64,000 bases of DNA from Rhodoferax fermentans (GTDB lineage: Bacteria > Pseudomonadota > Gammaproteobacteria > Burkholderiales > Burkholderiaceae_C). Below the pieces are notes generated by a model. The model was not told the origin of the DNA, searched no databases, and saw only the letters and a program-made list of their open reading frames with translations. Both the position numbers and the translations under genes were made by a program. Location of the stretch: positions 3,906,001 to 3,970,000 of the forward strand of contig NZ_MTJN01000002.1 of the NCBI RefSeq assembly GCF_002017865.1, given 5' to 3'. Shown one piece after another: positions 63,525 through 64,000 of the stretch. Numbering within the stretch: the first letter of the stretch is position 1; every line of letters begins with the position of its first letter.

Positions 63525-64000
63525 ATTCAAGATCATCAATGACAACAACGACAACTACAACGCCGAACTTGATCGTGCCATGGCTTTGGGCGAATCAGGC
63601 GACAAGGCGCAGGCCAGTGAGGTGCTGGCCAGCGACGTGCGCACGCTGCAAAATGTGGTGTTCAAAGCGGTCGAGGCCTCACGTGCGATACAAAAAGACA
63701 TTGCAGACAATTTGGCCAAAGATGCCAGTGCTGCCGTGACCCTCTATTCCAATCTCATGATGGGCATGGGTGTCCTGATGCTGTTGCTGGGGTCCAGCAT
63801 CGCATGGCTCATCACCCGCTCCATCACACGCCCGCTGAACCAGGCGGTTGCAGTAGCCGACCGTGTCGCAGCCGGAGACTTGTCGGGCACGATCAACATC
63901 CAGTCTCACGATGAAACCGGGCAGGTGCTGCAGGCGCTCGACAGCATGCAAACCGCCCTCATCGAAGTGGTCGCCAAAGTGCGCCAGAGCTCCGAGAGCC
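63514..64000 (+). pseudogene. 5'-truncated methyl-accepting chemotaxis protein (runs off the window)
   Basis: In frame with the MCP sequence, an in-frame TAG lies at 63511-63513, inside the repeat hairpin, and the frame is open from there to the window end. The first coded residues after it (KIINDNNDNYNAEL) are already in the second half of a four-helix-bundle sensor. A transmembrane helix (LMMGMGVLMLLLGSSIAW) and a HAMP segment (SITRPLNQAVAVADRVAAGDL) follow. The N-terminal helix and about 150 residues are missing, and there is no start codon until ATG 63580. This looks like a deletion that joined the MCP gene to the repeat. The 3' part lies beyond the window. Confidence 0.7.

Overview
The window reads as chromosome of a betaproteobacterium of the order Burkholderiales, most likely family Comamonadaceae and Rhodoferax-like. 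The basis is high GC, the character of the proteins (NhaD antiporter, NodT-type efflux outer membrane factor, several MCPs, PflB/PflA next to an OFA transporter, BON/CsbD/PRC-barrel stress proteins) and a dispersed palindromic repeat of the form TAGCTAC.AGCCCTT..AAGGGCTAGAGGCCAA. That is an inference from sequence reading only. I see no tRNA, rRNA, IS transposase, prophage or CRISPR array.

Layout. 1-2.7 kb: the end of a D-serine deaminase-like gene, an RpiR regulator and an N-acyl-D-amino-acid deacylase, which together look like a D-amino-acid utilisation locus. 2.9-6.6 kb: NhaD Na+/H+ antiporter, a Na+/Ca2+ exchanger family protein and a DMT permease. 6.6-13.6 kb: a complete RND efflux operon (adaptor, pump, outer membrane factor) with a divergent AraC regulator. 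13.7-17.7 kb: an MCP, three GNAT acetyltransferases and a VOC protein. 17.7-21 kb: a DUF2383-like bundle protein and an overlapping lipid operon (diacylglycerol kinase-like, phosphoesterase, PAP2). 21.4-25.5 kb: CheW plus MCP, TrhO tRNA hydroxylase and a glutathione S-transferase. 25.8-31.5 kb: an anaerobic formate module (pflB, pflA, CBS protein, OFA-type transporter) with a perfect FNR box upstream. 31.9-40.5 kb: a small membrane protein and a giant cyclic beta-glucan synthase of NdvB type.

40.6-59.4 kb is an envelope-stress and signalling block. It holds BON lipoproteins, a PLD/cardiolipin-synthase-like lipoprotein, glycine-zipper lipoproteins, CsbD and PRC-barrel proteins. These surround a dense set of regulators: a Crp/Fnr protein, a response regulator with PAS, a standalone CheB, two related PAS histidine kinases, a CheB-CheR-PAS fusion and a PAS-GGDEF-EAL protein. 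The likely theme is control of surface glucans, membrane lipids and lipoproteins in response to osmotic or redox stress, but that link is inferred from proximity.

59.5-64 kb: a soluble sugar/sorbosone dehydrogenase-like protein, a class II fumarase gene broken by an in-frame amber codon, an FMN reductase, a DUF2789 protein, and an MCP that lacks its 5' end exactly at a repeat/terminator hairpin and runs off the window.

The observations I rate highest are the hairpin repeat family lying at gene 3' ends (ten copies, two of which abut the stop codon of a gene), the interrupted fumC, the truncated MCP at a repeat boundary, and the CheB/PAS/GGDEF signalling block next to envelope genes.
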